Assembly (NCBI RefSeq): GCF_000189635.1
Contig: NW_002476463.1
Location: forward strand, 1,426,001-1,490,000
Length of the DNA stretch: 64,000 nt
Direction: 5' to 3'
Source of the DNA: Tetrahymena thermophila SB210
Lineage: Eukaryota; Ciliophora; Oligohymenophorea; Hymenostomatida; Tetrahymenidae
The notes under the pieces are model-generated. The model was not told where the DNA came from, searched no databases, and saw nothing but the letters and a program-made list of their open reading frames with translations. The translations under genes were made by a program, and so were the position numbers. Shown here one piece after another: positions 26,760-40,800 of the stretch (its first letter is position 1; each line of letters starts with the position of its first letter).

Positions 26760-26936
26760 TCAAAATATAATATAAATAACAAAAACAATATTTTCACTTT
26801 CACACTCTTTTCTGAAGGCTTATATTTTATCAGCTTTCTATTCTTGAAGGTAATCAATCTATTTAATATAATCGTTTCTGCTTTTGCTGCAGTTAACTTT
26901 TTCTTAAATTTTGTAAAACAAATCAAATGTTTTCAT
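26760..26936 (-). CDS. Small ORF upstream of UFD1, 58 residues
   Basis: The ORF runs from ATG at 26936 to TGA at 26760. Its first ~49 residues look like real protein: charged, helix-prone and higher in GC than the flanks (for example KIQEKVNCSKSRNDYIKQ and DKIQAFRKECESEN), with two cysteines. The last residues are A/T-rich and could be intron sequence, since a GT lies right after the coding-like part. It may be a separate small gene, or a first exon belonging to a longer UFD1 transcript. I recognise no family. Confidence 0.4.
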
Positions 26937-27342
26937 TTTATAATTTATTAATATTTTTTTTATTTAATTTAAAAAATATTTTTCCGAAAAATATAATTTA
27001 TTTTATTGATAATTTAGTAATTAAATAAATAAAATCTTTTTTTAATTTAATCTAAAAAACTAAACATCAGCTTAATTATAAAAATATAATTTTAAAAAAA
27101 TCTTTTTTGAATTACAATATTATTTTTTTCTTTCAAAATATTTTGGCTTTTAAATAAATTTTAATAAATTATTTATATTTTAAAAAATAAATATTCTTTT
27201 TTATCATTTGTTTATATTCTCTTGTTTCTTATTTGTTATTTCATCTTTTAATTTATAAATATTTCTATTTCAAATTTTATAAATCCAAAATCAAAAAGTA
27301 ATTATTTATTAATTATTAACTACAAATATTGTAAACTGAAAG
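26937..27342. other. Intergenic, AT-rich
   Basis: Very A/T-rich with long A and T runs; nothing recognisable as a gene or structured RNA. Confidence 0.5.
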
Positions 27343-27861
27343 ATGTTAAATTTTTGGTAAAGGAAAATTCTAAATTTTTTTCACTATAAATTATTTAGAG
27401 TTCCTGTAGAGAACGATTTGGTTTCTAAATTTAGAAAAACAAAGCTGATAGATTTAAAATCTGAATCTGAAGAGCTGTATTTCATTTGCTTATCAAATCT
27501 AAAAAAATATTATTTTATCAAAGTTGAAAAGATAAAAAAAATTTAATTTTTGCTGAATGTATTTGATTTCTTATTGCCCATACTCCTCATTATTTGCTCA
27601 AACAGCATAACTCATTAATAAACGAGTAATCGAAGAATTATTGTAAATAAATTTTATTTAATGAATGAATTTTAACATAAAACAATTTTAACAAAATATT
27701 TTTATTTTATTAAATGTTCTATTTTGAATTATAAACCACAAAATATATCGAATTTTTTTTAATCAACTTAAATTAAAAGGTTTTTAAAATTAACCAAGAA
27801 AAAAAGCGTTATTTTACTTGAATAAATTAAAATTTAAATAATAATAGTCTTAATAAGTTGA
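27343..27861 (+). CDS. Weak ORF, 172 residues, one hydrophobic segment
   Basis: With TGA as the only stop the ORF runs 173 codons. The part at about 27390-27620 has codon use and composition like real protein (for example RVPVENDLVSKFRK and a hydrophobic stretch FLLNVFDFLLPILLIICS), while the end is Lys/Ile/Asn-rich A/T sequence. Long ORFs arise by chance in such DNA, so this may be spurious, an exon, or a decayed copy of a membrane-protein gene. No family recognised. Confidence 0.25.
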
Positions 27862-29358
27862 TTGAAAGACAAAAATTATTAATAACTTTAAATTTGCAAT
27901 TATCTTAAATGACACCTTGATAAAACATTATTTTAGCCAGTTTCCTATTAATTGCAATACTGCATTTTATAGTGAAATAAATAATTTATCTTTATTTAAA
28001 ATTTTATCTTGTATTTGATAGTTTTCTAGACTATAAATACATTTAATTAAAGCTTTAAAAGATATTATTCCTTACCAATCAATAGTCAGATACTTTCTTT
28101 ATTGTTTTTTATAATGAGGCTTCATAATTTAAGTCAGTAAATCTATTTTTAAATACTATTATTATCAAAAGTAAGATATTTAAGAATAATTTACTTTTTA
28201 TAAAATATATAGTTCCAATCTACTTTACTAATTTAATATTGATTGTAAGTTTATAAGTTAATCATGATAGCCAATCTATGCCTATCATGTAATAAAACCT
28301 GCTTATATTGTTTGTAATTTAGATTCATCTACTATTGCTTAAAATGTGCACTAATAAGTTAGTTATTCAGATTAATTTTAAACTAAATAATTATTTATTT
28401 ATTTACTTATTTGTCATTTTACTTTTAAAAGATATTTGACCAAATTATTATGGTTTAAAAATTCATATCACTTAAATTTTTTATTAATTCTAAAAAACAT
28501 TTATTTTATTAAATATAAATGAGAAAATATCTTTATATTATAAATTTAGAATTTTTTTAAATAAATAAATAAATAATTTAATTATAATTTTTTTAAATTG
28601 TGAAAATGTTCAAATTAATTTTTACTTATTTTACAAAAATATTTTTTATATTTTTTTTAACAATCAAAATTTTTTGAACACAAATGAAATAATTTTTTTA
28701 ATTTTTAAAATAAATCAAAAGTTCTTACTAAATTAAATATTTTTTCTTAAAATAAATATTATAATCTAATTTAAAAATGGAAAAGAACTTCCTAAATAAG
28801 ATTTTAGCTTTTTTTAGGAAATCTAAGAAACGAATAGGTTTTAATATGATAATTTATGGTTTATTAAAAAATATGTAACATATTCTAATATTTAAAATTA
28901 AAGTGTATTTTTATAAAACAAAAATAAAGAAAACCATATCTAAAATCAATTTATTATCAATCATTGTAAGATGTTATTTGTTAGAGTTTAGAATAATTTG
29001 TTTAAATAATAGAGTAAAATAATGAAAAAATAAAATGAAGATCTACTAAATAAGTAAACGTTTTTAAATAATTTTTATTTTGCAAAAGATATTTTAAATT
29101 TAGTTAAATAAATACCCTTAAAATACAAAGTAATTAAAAAAATAAAATTTATTGGTATTGAGATAATTAATTAATTAAAAACGCGAAAGAAAGTTTTATT
29201 ATTTAAAAATAATCTAAAACCATATACATTAATAAATACAATATACTTAAATAGATAATATTTTAAGGGCAAAGTTTTTAAGTTTGAAACACTTTAAGGA
29301 TTGACATCATCACCTAATATAAGTTAGCTAACAAATATATTCATCTTTGTAATAGGAT
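27862..29358. other. Long AT-rich intergenic region
   Basis: About 1.5 kb of A/T-rich sequence with many A and T runs. No ORF with coding-like composition, no hairpin and no repeat stands out. Its right end should contain the promoter of the large membrane-protein gene. Confidence 0.5.
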
Positions 29359-32300
29359 ATGAACGATAAATTTTACGAACATCCAGTTGATCGAGTTCGT
29401 GAATTGGGGTAGCTATCATAATTCCACAAGCGTGATGAATTTGGAGTAATCCAAAAAAACTAAACATCGATTTACGAAAACAATCAATTAAATAGTTAGA
29501 ATTATTAAATAGTCTAGGATCATGGAATAGGCAATGTCCCTAAAAGAAAATCAATCCAAGAAAAGATAAGAAATTTATTTTTTTAACAGTATAGTTTCTT
29601 ATATATTTTAGTAGGGTCATTCTGGATAGCAATGATGGTTTTATTTTGTCTAGAAGTCAATTAACCACATTATCAAGATGGAAAGATTATTGCTCATAAA
29701 AGAATAAACCAGCTCTAAGCTAACTCATTTTTATACACAAACAGTGAAAATGACCATAAAAAAAATATAACGATTAACATGAAGGAGTCTTAGCTTAAGA
29801 TATTGGATGAGAAGTTCTCTCATGATTACTCAGATCCTTTTAGAATAGAATATGAATGTTTTAGCAATGAATAAATAGATTTAGAATAAAATAATATTTT
29901 TTCTAATTGCTTAATCACTCTCTATGTAAATTAAAATTACTTAACTAGGAATTAAACATTTAGTTAAATCCAAGTCAACTGTATTGGACATGATAAGTGT
30001 GTTTTTTACTTATAATCAAATTATTTAACATCTGAGAGACTGATTCTTAATGGCTATAATCTATAAGTTCGCGCAAATCAAATAATAACTGGAGTAAGGA
30101 ATTAATCATTAATTAAAATATTTTGAAAGAATTTAAAAAATAATTCTTAATTTATTTATTATTTTTATGTAAAAGGAACTTGCATACAATTCGCATTTAG
30201 GCTCTTTTTATGTTTAAGACCTTTAATCATACAATTCATCACATATTAATACTTTCAGAGGAGATGTTGTAATAGAAACAAGGCAAAATATTCTATTAAA
30301 CACATACACTATAGATAAATTTATATGTGCCACTGCCCCTCTAATGGTCTCAGCAGATGATTTATAAAATTATTATTAGATATTAAGTCTAGACAAATAA
30401 TTTGTTGAGCTGAATGAAACTGATTGCATTGGCTGTATTTAAGATCTATTATTCTTTTAAAAATATTAATTTTATTTTAATAATTAAAAGCACTATTTTA
30501 GCACTCTAAATAAACAGTTTCAAACGACTTAAAAAAATAGATTCAACATCAGCACTCAAATAATTAGAAATCCTCAAAATAGTTTTCTTAACAATAATTT
30601 GATGGTGAATATCCAGATCAAAACGAATTAAAGCGCTGCACTGCATTAAGAAATGTTTTATTATTGAATAGCATCTCCTAATAATCTATTTAAGAACTAC
30701 AATAAGCATAGAATATTACTATAAGCAGCTCAGAAGGAAACATATTTATCAATGTTATTGATTCATATAATATTTATGCTCCTCCTATTATGAATTCTTT
30801 GTATCTAAACAATACCATGAACCTCTCAGAGAGCTCATTAAGTTTTTTAGACTCTTAATTAAAAGATAAAAAACCTAAGGATGTATCTCATTTAATCATT
30901 AACTTATATTTTGATGGAAGAACAGGATTATTCAATGAAACAAATAAAATCAGTGTAATTAATTAATTAATTATTTAATAAAACTCATAATTCTTTTAAC
31001 TATTTTATAATATGTTTAAATTAAAAAAGACATCTTACAATTTCGAATATCTATTTATTCCTCCATGGTGGGTATCAACATTAACTTTCAACACTTTGAA
31101 TTATGAAGTCTTAAATTATGATTTGCTATTTACTCCTGCTAAATGCCCTTATTACTTATCAAAAGAAATTCAAGAATACACATATAAAAACTTTACAACA
31201 GGGTAATATCCCTATTTAAAAGAAAATTATACTTATAATAATTACTCTTACGGCTACAGTCTGTTTCATAATAGCTCATATGAATAAACATAATTCTATG
31301 AATCTGTGTATAAATTAGTTTACAACCAGCTCTATTCTTATGGAATAGATGATATTTCTATTCGCTATGAAGGAAAAACATATTAAAATGAAGATATAAT
31401 TTATACAGGTAAATATATTTTTAATTCTTATTCAATAGATTTAATAATAAAATTAAATAATATAATTAAATCTATTTTTTTATGAAAGTAGCTCTAAAAA
31501 TTAATATATTAAAATTTATGTATGATTAAATGAATTGATTATAGCTAATAAAATTAAATTTAATTGTATTTTATTAAATTAAAATCAGTAATGATAGCAT
31601 TTGGAGTGACCATTTTAATTTTAAGTGCCATAGGATCTGTTGCTATGCACATATATTTTTACAGATTAATAGAAAAACATAGAAATTAATTGAAAATGAA
31701 TGCATTTGAGATGTGGATTTACATGACAATGAATTTATTTGGCAAATACAAAGCCTAAGATGCTCCTTTACAGAATTTAAATTAGTAAGATAACAATAAT
31801 TTGATGGTTTAGTAGCAATCACTATAGTATTCTTAACATAACTAACTAAACAGTTAGTATTAGTATACTTAAAATTTATATTAATCAGAAGTCAATACTC
31901 TTTTGATTAGTTATTAGTATTACTTTGATTAAACCTTTATCTTAATTACAAGAGTGATGAATAATTCTATATTAATGAATTATAATGAAATTAAAAAAGA
32001 AGATTAGCAAAATGACATTGGTCCTTTATTGATAAATTTAATTTCTCAGCCAATAAATGTCTTGTTTAATAATGATATTTCTAGATATATTCCACTTACT
32101 GTTAATTATTGCATTTTGTGTGTTGACTAATAAGTAATACAAGATTTAATAAAATAAATCGCTATAGTTAATGAGTACTTAATTAGTAACTAATAAACAC
32201 CTAGCGATGATAAAATCATAGAATTTATCTACAAGATTTAGTAATTAATAAATGAATTTTAGCCTACATTTAATCATAAAGTATTTCAAATTTTTGCAGA

Positions 32301-34278
32301 GTAGAAGATTAATATTGAGAATAATCATGGATAGTTGAAACTTGCGCTTCTTAATCAAAGCATGGGCTTCTTAAAATGCTACTTATAAGGATACAAAGGA
32401 AAACTTGCAGGAAGAATAGTAAACTCAGAAGACTAAGAGCAGTTAACTCTAGAGGCAAATAGCTTAGATGCAATGCTAGACTAGTTTAGTTAGTTCTATA
32501 TTAAATGCAAGCAAATTTGCCCTCAAATTTTTGATTAAATTGAAATTAATGACTAATAAAAAGTGTCTGTTTATTTAGAAACAATTCATGAAAATATGAA
32601 AACTCTTAACGTTTATACTAGGGTAACAAAAGAGCTCCAAAAACTGAAATCTGAATTTGTAATTTCAGGTTTTCTTGTAAACTTTAAAATGATAAATATA
32701 CTATTTGATAGTATTGTATATAGTTAGTACTCCTCAAATTTTGTAAATTTATTATATGAGCTGTGGTAATATATGTCGATTATTAACATAAGCAACCAGT
32801 ATGACACTACTTTAATTCAAAACATAGTCTATTTAAAATCGTCTAAATATCAGTAACAATAAGCGAAAGCATTTTCTTTAAGATAAACTCAGAAATATGG
32901 ATCAAATTAATTTTATCAATCAAATTTGTTCTAATCCTCAAGTAATTTTGGTTAAGCTAATTAAATAAATGCTCAAATTTATGATTAGGATCCAAGAAAT
33001 ATAAATCCAAAAGTTTTAAGCATCATCCAAAAGTACGAGTACTATCCTACATTTGCTAATTGGGTCAATTTTATTTAACGTTAAGTATAAACAAAGAAAA
33101 GCACAATAGAATGCTTTTGTGAGCTCCTTTTTGCAAAGATTCCCAAATTAGATTCTAAGAAAAGAATAAACCCTGCTGAATACTGTGATGACTTGACATT
33201 TTAAAAATTCAAAGAGTATTATGCAATTTACTGCTACGCTCTCTACTGCAAAGAAGAAGTTGTCACTCCTAATCAGGAATTGAATTCAATTTTATAAAAG
33301 TATATGTATGCTTTGGATGGAGATTACTTAAGAGCATATTCTGCCACTGGAAGATATAAAATTTATATTGGATTAATGGAAAATCTATTCTATGTTATTA
33401 ATATGGCCCCTAAAGTTAGTTATGAAGCAATCCTAGATAATAATTTTTCAGAAAATTTGATTAAGTATAAGCACTATCTGATTAAACATAGCTACAAACT
33501 CAACAAAGTCAATGCTTTCACAATCATCGAATAAATAATTTAGTATTTGTACATACTCTTCCTACTGAATTTACCTATACTTCTTTGTGCTCCCATCATA
33601 TTTGCTCAGTATGCCTATTCAAATGCTTATTTCTAATACTAATACTCCTAGAACATTTATTATTAGTAAAACTTCCATAGCTTTTTCACAATATTTTGTT
33701 CTTCAGGTTTGCCTTATACAGTTTTTGCTATCACATTCACATTCATATTTATATGTGCTACAGATGCTCTTGTTTACTTTATCAAACCTCGACTTGATAA
33801 AAACAACTATTATTTAAGTTATTTCAAGCTAACTTTTTAAGAATTTTTACCTGATTTCAGCTTAATTCAAAGTAATAAAGATAATATATAGTAGAATTCT
33901 CTTTTTGTAGCAGAGGATAAGAGATTCTCAAGCTCAGGTCTAAATATGAGTCAATAAAATCTAATAAATGGCTTATATAAAAACTAGAATTAAAACTATG
34001 CAGGAGTAGACGAAGTTGATAAACATAAAATATCACAAGCTCCTTATTCTAACAGAACTTTTGGATTTTACTTCAGATTATCATATTAAGTGGCATTTAA
34101 AGTTTTACTGTGGTCACTCATAGCATTTAACACCTTCTTTTTCTTCTTAACTCTTTTTATCTTGACTATTTCGTCATTTGTTTATTTAGAGTAAGGACTA
34201 CTATTTGCAATATTTTTGATCACTCTGATAGGAGTTCTCTTCTTAAGATAGAGGTAATTAATTAATTAATATTCTTGA
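29359..34278 (+). CDS. Large multi-pass membrane protein, about 1,520 residues
   Basis: Exons 29359-30093, 30176-30954, 31030-31408 and 31589-34278 join in frame except for one internal break (see next entry). Predicted layout: a ~80-residue cytoplasmic N-terminus, TM1 (FLYILVGSFWIAMMVLFCL), a large extracytoplasmic domain to about 31600, TM2 (IAFGVTILILSAIGSVAM), a ~650-residue cytoplasmic region rich in Gln and Asn, then several C-terminal segments, including ILFLLNLPILLCAPIIF, a second near 33690-33780 and a pair at 34090-34250. The N-terminal domain and C-terminal membrane bundle suggest a receptor- or channel-like protein, but I recognise no named family; ciliates have many such genes. 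The stop chosen is the TGA at 34276; a splice donor just before it (AG|GTAATT, near 34256) would allow one more exon. Confidence 0.75.
30655..30671 (+). other. Frame break: 17-nt ultra-short intron or one-base error
   Basis: Reading the upstream frame hits TGA at 30665-30667, while the downstream coding frame is shifted. Removing the 17 bases from the GT at 30655 to the AG at 30671 restores one open frame, and the whole gene then totals exactly 1,522 codons. A single missing base would have the same effect. Both flanks look coding. Confidence 0.5.
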
Positions 34279-35511
34279 AAATATCTAAAATAATTTAACT
34301 TATAATTTTAAATCAAAATTTTCCACCCATTAGCCATCCTATCTATTTATTACATTATTTATTTATAGAAAAAAGAACACAAAATAAAAAACATTCTTAA
34401 ATACAACATTTTTATTAAATTTTTCAAAAGGTGGAAAGCATAAAATAAAATAAAAGTAATTAAAGTCATTATTATTTTTTTTTAGAGTAAAATAAGTCAA
34501 TCACTTAATTAATCTCTTTTTTTGCTTTAAAGTTCTGATTAACTTTCACAGTTTAGCAAAATTTTTGAGGAAAAGATTTTTAATTTTTTAAGTGGTTTTA
34601 TTTTAAATGATATTAGTTAATAATAATTAAATAGACTATTTAAATTTTGATATATGTTTATTTTTTGATTTAAGTAAAGTAAATAAAAAAAATATTGTTG
34701 CTTTTGGTTTTTAAAATAAAAATAGATAGTTTACATCTTTTGGATAGTGTATTTGCAAATATTACATTAAATTTAGCTTACAAAGCACGTGAATAAAGAA
34801 TTTATTAATATTATTAAAATATTGTAAATGTTTTCATACTTAATCAATTACTTGAAATAGAGCATTCTTTACCATAAATTAATCTGTTTTATTGAATAAA
34901 TTATAATTAAGAAAAACCTCTGCATAAGTATATTTATTTATTGTAAAGAAAAGTTTAATAAGTAATCGAAAAGATCTTATGCTAAAAATAAAACAGGCAA
35001 ATAATCTTATAAAGTCGCTAATTTTTTATAGCACTTACTATAACAATTTTTGATGAATAAATTATTGAATAAATTTCAAATATCAAAAATACCAAGCTAA
35101 AAATTATAAAATAAAAAATTAACAAAAAATTAATAATTTATCTTACTCATCATAATAGCTTTTCTTTTTCTGATTTTTTATTATTAAAACCAACTATTTC
35201 TATCACCATAAAATTTCCTTAATAAACACCTATTTTAATTTTTATTATTTTTTGAATTTACAAATATAATACCTTAATTCATAGTAAAAATTTTTTAAAA
35301 AATTGACGCTTATTAATGAAGATTTATGATTGAATTAATTTTAAAATTAATTTTCCACTTTAAAACGAGAATAAAGTTATAAATTAAACAAGACGATATT
35401 CAAATTACTTTATTATTTTTCAATTATTTTTTATATTAGAATAAAATTTTATGCATTAATTTAAATAATTTGGATGCCATATTTTTTAAAGAAATTTAAT
35501 TAGTAATTGGA
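34279..35511. other. Intergenic, AT-rich
   Basis: Contains the 3' flank of the large membrane-protein gene and possibly a small last exon after 34484, which I could not support. Otherwise A/T-rich with no recognised feature. Confidence 0.45.
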
Positions 35512-36346
35512 ATGTTGTTAGAAAATATAGAATTTGTAAATATATATAATTTCTTTATAAAACCTAGAAATCTCTTATTCACTCATAAAAAAACCAAAGA
35601 GCAATTAGCTCATAGCTGGGAGCGCTTGCTGGTGTGCAATATTACTCAATAATACGCATTTAATATCTCACTAAGTCCTTAATTAATAGAAAATTTCTTG
35701 CGCGATAAAAGTAAAATTCATCTTTTATTAAAATAATAAATTAATTAATTGAGCAACTAATAAAATCTAAGTATTAAATAACCTATATTTGTTTAAAGAT
35801 TTAGATGAGAAATATTACAGACGTGATAAATTGATAGCATATGTAAAATCTCTAGCGTATTATGACAATTCTTAAGGTGTAATATATCGCTATATGCACC
35901 CTGAAAAAATAGTTGTAAGCCAAAATCAGTTTATTTAAATAATCTAATATATGGTAAAGCGTGGCACTAAGCGCTGCCTAAAACTACTCAATATTTCAAC
36001 AACAGACATAATATCTGAGTTAGCATGGCAGACAATTATACAATTTTCTGTATTTTTAATTTGTAGTATGATTGTAGATTACTTCAATCTTTGTAAGAAT
36101 GGAGTTTAATTATTATTTAACGCTATAGTAACTATAGTGATAGCTATTGCTATTTTCAGTTTTTTGGATAAAAAACATTCTTACATTAATGCTTAATCTT
36201 TAGATAATGCAGTAAATTATGTATCTAGAATAGAATGCAGAGCAGGCATAACCATTTTCACATAAAATATTGACAGTAAGATAAATTTTGTTTATTGTTT
36301 AGCCTTTCATTTTTTAATTTAAAATTTGTAAGATATAATAAAATGA
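35512..36346 (+). CDS. Small membrane protein, about 268 residues
   Basis: Two exons, 35512-35770 and 35799-36346, are joined by removing a 28-nt GT-AG segment; the result is a multiple of three. The protein begins with a basic/charged region (THKKTKEQLAHSWERLLVCN) and has two adjacent hydrophobic segments near the C-terminus: IIQFSVFLICSMIVDYF and FNAIVTIVIAIAIFSFL. A further coding-like stretch at about 36420-36708 (with ILNDIHQQFTSFMQ and a TGA at 36706) may be a downstream exon, reached through a donor near 36280, so the 3' end is uncertain. I recognise no family. It could also be a fragment of a larger gene of the kind found just upstream. Confidence 0.45.
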
Positions 36347-37862
36347 TCCTTTTTTAATTAAAGTTTAATAGATCTGATTAGATCGAACAAATGACAAAAA
36401 GTTGAGATCCTAAAATAGAGTTTGTATGAAAGTATATACAGTAAATTGAACAATTAATAATTTTGAATAATTTACATAAAATTAATACTAGTTAAACTGA
36501 AATTAAAATATATGTCATTTTTTATACAATTCAAAAATTAGTGACGTAAATAATCTAAGATCCATTCTTTATCAATCAAATATTGAATGATATCCATCAG
36601 TAATTTACATCTTTTATGTAATGTATAACATAATTAAATGTTTAAATGATTTTATCAGTAACACTCAAATGTAAGTTTCTTCCTAATTTTCGCATTTCAA
36701 TTTCCTGATAAAATGAAAGTAGCAAATACTGTGAAAACTAAAAAGAGCTTTACTTTTTGAGTAGAGTAATCTTGATACCAAGTATTTACGCTACCAATCT
36801 GATTGTAATAAAAATTTAAAAATTAATTCATCATTAAATCGAATTAATCGACCAAAGATGTTAGCATAAAAACTAATTAATGTAAAAAAAGCAAAAAAAT
36901 AAAAGTAATGAGAGCAAATGAATTAAAAAACAAGAAAAATAACAAGTTTCTTTGCAATTTAATTAAACAAATAAAAAGAAAGATTATCATAAGTTAATTG
37001 TATTTTAAACTCGTTGATTGTTTTCATTTAAATTAATTAATTCCACACATATATTATTCAAATTTTTAGTAAGTTAATAATTGTGTAATCATACACCTCA
37101 ATTTACAATATTCCATAACAAAAATTGACTATATTTTAAATCATAAATTTCTTCCCGACATCCTCCTTACTCTGTTATCTCATAATAAAATTTTATTTTT
37201 AATATAATTAAATAAATAAATGAGAGAAATTCTCTATTAACAAAAATATTAAAATAAATTTATTTCTTCAACAAGGCAAAGAATTAAGTTAAAAGTAAAC
37301 TTTTTTTGTTATTCACATTTTTTTAAATTTAAAGTATTTAGGAAAACAGCATGAATATTATTCCAAATAGTATAGAATTTGTTGTAAGTTTTGTGTGCTA
37401 TTTATGTAAATCATTTAATATTAACAATTTGTAAATCAAATAAGAAATCAGTGTAAAGAAAATCCAATTTATTAAAAGAGAGAAAAATAGAAAATTTTAA
37501 GATTTATTAAAGATAATGTTCAATCTAATTAATTAACTAACAATCACTAAAATTCTTGAGTAACTAATAATAATTCTGTTTATGATTTTCTTATTTTTTA
37601 TCAGATTAAATTAATTTGTTTTTACATGATTTACAATTGACATCAAAAATATTAATTTAAAGCAATATAAAATCTTAGTGAGAGTGGGAAATAAATGAAA
37701 TGAATTATATTTATTTTTCAAACAATAAATTGAATAAATACTCAAATAAAATAATAAAAATATTTAAAATAAAAGTATAACTTTACAGTTAGATTAAGAA
37801 CAATATTCAATTCTCATAAAACAACTCCATCTTTTAGAATTGCTTAAACAGCCATCTAATTA
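36347..37862. other. Intergenic with a coding-like patch
   Basis: The segment 36420-36708 reads coding-like on the plus strand and may belong to the preceding gene. A short possible exon starts with ATG at about 37351 (MNIIPNSIEF). The remainder is A/T-rich without recognisable features. Confidence 0.35.
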
Positions 37863-40800
37863 ATGTCTAGCTTACTTCTTTCTGATTTAAATATTGAGAC
37901 TATATGCCATGATTTATTTGCATTCGTTAATTAGCAAGGAAAATAAAGTAAAACCCTCTCAAAAGCTGAATTGAAAAAGTAAGAGTTATATATCATTTTA
38001 AATTTTCTAAAAAAATTTACTTTATTAAGGTAAAATGATGAATTTGATGTCGATCAACGAACTTAAAAATGCCAAAACCTTAAATAATGGTATCAGTTAA
38101 AGGAGAGCTAGTTTTTAGGTTGCTCAATGATTAATATAAGCCAAGAAAAGTAATTTATATGGGACGCCAATCGTGAATAGTAGCTTTGGTATAAGAATTT
38201 AGTAATCCCTACTATTAAAGTAAGCTTTCCTTTCAGTTAGATTTCCTCAAAAATACCTAAGATCTCAGCTAAAATAAGGTGCTTTAAATAATTAGAAAAC
38301 AATACTTTTAAAGAAGTAGAATTAACAGGAGAATTGGAATAAGATGTCAAAGACGATAAACCCCTTTTCTTCTCAGGCATAAAATTTTTAGAGACTACCT
38401 TTATCTCAAGAGTATTAATTTTTTTCTAATCATTTTTTACAAATTTTAATAAAACCTTAAAAATACTAATCTATATAAATATCTATCTAAAATATATATT
38501 TTAAATTTCAATTTTTTGAATACCTTTTAAAAATGTTTATTCTATAAGAATGAAAGTATTTCGAAATTTCTTATACTTTAATTATAAATATGTCAACTAG
38601 TTTTACTAATGAGAAAAAATAATAGAGCTATTTGGTTAATAATGTTAAAAATAGATTTACAAATGTAAAATTTACCTATTTGAAGTATCTCAAGTAGAAA
38701 AATAAAAAAAGTTAATAATATTTAATTTTTTGAATAATGATTACTCAGTTTTGTATAAGCGAAAATCAATTATTCACCTGAAAATTTAAAGTAAGAGAGA
38801 AAAAAATTTTATATTCAAACACTGAATTCTTGAATTTTGAAATTTGATGTTAAAGATTAAACACGAAGGAATGTAAAATTTTATTTACAAAAATAAATTT
38901 TTAATATGTAAAATAAATATGAAAATAACCAATTTGAAATTACTATCTAATCAAAGCAAAGAAAGTTAGTGGTTTTAAAACAATGTTTTTGAATGTGCCT
39001 ACAAATTTAAAATGTATTTTATTTTAAAACCTAAATAACCAATCATCATATTTGCTTCTAATTTATAACTCAAGTAAATAAATGTAATAGATAGATAGAG
39101 ATAAAGATTAGATTTCTTTATTTTAATTTGAACGGCTATAAAGTTGATTTACTATTAAATACAATAATTTCAAGTATTATTACAGAGTAAACTAAATAAT
39201 AAATTTCTGATCAATTTAAAGCACATGAATTACATAATACATTTTACAATTAATAATCTTTATTTAAAATAAAATTAGAGTGTAAGCTTTTACCTAGTAT
39301 TAGTATTTTAAAACGCTCAATCATATGAAAATCAAAATTAAAATACAATATTGGCAAGCTATGTTAGTGATTCAATTTATGTAGAAGCAAGAAAGAAGAG
39401 TAAAAGATTAAGAAGTGAAGTAATATTTAGTTTTCTATTCATTAAAATTATTTTTTGAATGCATTTTATTCAAAATTAATCATTTTAAAAAAAGAGATTT
39501 ACCTCGAGTTATTTAGACACACTTTTATCTAAGAATGAATCTTCCTAAAACCAAAAACAGGATTTAAAAAACAATTATATTGTATCTGAAATCAAAGAGC
39601 TCTACTAACTGAATTCATATTTAAATTCGTTGAACAGTGAACAAGATGAAAAAATATCACCTTTCATATTATCTTAATTATTCCCAAACATAATTAGAGT
39701 ATACATCAACAATAAGATATTCGCTTAGTGCAAAGAATAGCTTGTAAATAACTTTATTATTTTAATGTTATTTTACATAAACTTATCTTTTTATCATAAT
39801 GATTAATGTAATGTAATTAATAAATTTATTAGAATGAGACTGTTGTTCAAACTTAGTAAATACTTCGTAATTATTCAGCTTATTTTCTATAAAATAATGA
39901 ACATTTCTAAAATGAGTCTGTTTGTATAATCTAATTATCAGTTTCTAAGTCATCTAAAGATTAGCTCCTTCCTACGATTCAATAAGTAAAATATGCAAAT
40001 TTCTTACTTTTTTATAATTTTTAACTTACACATTCAAAAATAATGTTACATAATTTTTTTTTGCAATTACAATTTTAATTAAAATGTATCGGTAATGGAA
40101 TTAAATTTGCATCAATCAATTAAATGGAATAATAATAGAACTAATTAAATTTTAAAAATCTAATTTACATCATTTATTACAATAGAAATTACTTACTTTA
40201 TTGCTTTTTAATAGATAAATTTATCATGTTTCTTTAGTCTATTCCTTCTAAATCATTTATGTCTTTATAAATAGATTCAGTAAAAACTCCTCAGATTTAA
40301 AACTTAAGCCCTTTCATGCATTTTTGAAAAGAATTCTTATCTTTAATAAGCCTATAGACAAGTTAATCCTTCTCAAGATGTTGCATAGTTAATCGAAGAC
40401 CATAATAAAATCTTCAATATGAACTCTACTCAGATTATTAAGTTCTCTAAAGCATTAAAAAAAATAACCAAGATTGATGAATTCCTAAATTAATTGGAAG
40501 AAAACAGGTCTAAGGTAGAATATTCTTATAAAGAATTTATAAAGTAAGGAAATCAAAATTATTGTAAATATACAACCACCATTAATTTAAGAGACTTCCC
40601 TCCATTTGAACCATTACTTACAAAAAAAATAAAGGCAATCGCTAATAAGACACAATTGAAAAAGAGAAGCACAGAGTCTCTATTTGAGGTCGAAGAAAAA
40701 GACTTCATACTTAACAACAAATACATGAAAACAGAAAAAAATATTTCCCTATAATCCACTTAAATTACATCTTTTGCTTCTCCTTAGACTTAAATGCTCT

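Noticed and set aside
30665..30667. TGA read as selenocysteine
   Set aside because: The frame downstream of the TGA is not the coding one; the coding frame is shifted, so recoding of TGA alone would not restore the protein.
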